A DNA stretch of 64,000 bases. Source: Cherax quadricarinatus (Eukaryota; Arthropoda; Malacostraca; Decapoda; Parastacidae). The stretch covers positions 39,695,925 to 39,759,924 of the forward strand of contig NC_091298.1 of assembly GCF_038502225.1 (NCBI RefSeq), written 5' to 3'. Positions 63,626 through 64,000 of the stretch are shown one piece after another (positions within the stretch are counted from its first letter, which is position 1; each line of letters begins with the position of its first letter). Both the position numbers and the translations under genes were made by a program. The notes under the pieces are model-generated. The model did no database searches. It had not been told where the DNA came from and saw only the letters and a list, made by a program, of their open reading frames with translations.

Positions 63626-64000
63626 TGTCAACAACTCAACAGTATAACTGTCAGAAGCAACTTAACTGCATTGTTCAACTAAGTTCCTGTGTTCTTTACT
63701 TGTACTACTTAACCGTAAATATTTGTATATACGATTCATAGTAAACACATCATAATTTCAGCGATATAAAAGAGAGCATCAAGAGCGAGACGTTAACAGT
63801 GCTGTAGCAAATATCTTCTAGCTCTGGTTACTTACCATTGTTGTACACACACTTTAATATTCAAGTGATAACCATTAACGTCTTAACAACACTATACAAG
63901 CGCTGGCACTGCCTTTGTACCAAGTTAAAGTATATCATTTTTATTGAATTTCGTTTTCTTTTCATGGCAGTATACCACAATACAGTCGTCACAATATACC
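63626..64000. other. Unique 3' flank of the minisatellite
   Basis: Single-copy-looking AT-rich sequence. Apart from the TATA-like site below I see no gene or repeat. Confidence 0.45.
63765..63800 (+). promoter_or_regulatory. Possible core promoter: TATA box and initiator-like site
   Basis: TATAAAAG at 63765-63772 is followed by TTAACAGTGC, with the candidate +1 A at 63798, 33 bases after the first T of the TATA box. This spacing is typical for arthropod core promoters. No coding frame starts in the remaining 200 bases, so the assignment rests on spacing alone. Confidence 0.25.

Overview
The window is eukaryotic and looks like arthropod, most likely decapod crustacean, DNA. I infer this from very dense (TA)n, (AC)n and (TTA)n microsatellites, a CCTAA/TTAGG-type degenerate satellite (the arthropod telomere motif), and repeat families I recognise from decapod genomes: a non-LTR element ending in TTACCTGGAGTTTACCTGGAG, and an RTE-like LINE whose leader carries a CCGTAAGCCATGCGTGTCG-type motif. 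Almost everything I can identify is mobile or tandemly repeated. I see no convincing complete host gene, no rRNA, no tRNA and no CRISPR. The only host-gene hints are a possible signal-peptide exon at 48.9 kb and a TATA/Inr-like site at 63.77 kb, both weak. || Layout. 0-1.5 kb: a Tc1-like transposon relic. 1.56-5.02 kb: LINE family A copy A1 (minus strand) with a second LINE (family B, plus) nested in it. 5.0-6.5 kb: a (TA)n cluster holding a foldback MITE, a SINE-like repeat and a terminal hairpin of a Penelope-like element. 6.55-7.95 kb: truncated RTE-like LINE D0. 7.958-19.328 kb: a very large inverted-repeat (foldback) element of about 11.4 kb. LINE A2 and CR1-like LINE E1 inserted later in its left arm only, so the right arm records the empty sites. 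20.0-26.9 kb: a head-to-tail chain of degenerate CR1-like family E copies, mostly joined through (AC)n, including a perfect 189-bp snap-back hairpin. 27.233-29.500 kb: exactly 63 units of a 36-bp satellite. 29.68-33.96 kb: LINE A3, the longest family A copy, with a CCCH zinc-finger ORF1, an endonuclease and a reverse transcriptase. || 34.5-41.5 kb: a young LTR retrotransposon (two 425-bp LTRs, 5-bp TSD, PBS and PPT) inserted in an older Penelope-like element. Its domain order is gag-PR-INT-RT-RNaseH, the Gmr1-like arrangement rather than the usual Ty3/gypsy one. 41.8-44.1 kb: (TA)n with a second Penelope-like element (GIY-YIG domain) and two more MITE copies. 44.1-47.5 kb: an apparently full-length RTE-like LINE (D1) with an open ORF of at least 968 codons and a 68-bp A tail. 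47.7-48.4 kb: telomere-like satellite. 49.2-63.6 kb: about 14.4 kb of a 15-bp minisatellite (roughly 960 units) with kilobase-scale higher-order copies. || The elements do not form a pathway. The nesting gives a partial chronology: the foldback element is older than A2 and E1; A1 is older than B; the Penelope-like copy is older than the LTR element. The LTR element (3 differences seen between LTRs) and D1 look youngest. The very long open frames in the satellites are consequences of unit lengths divisible by three, not genes.
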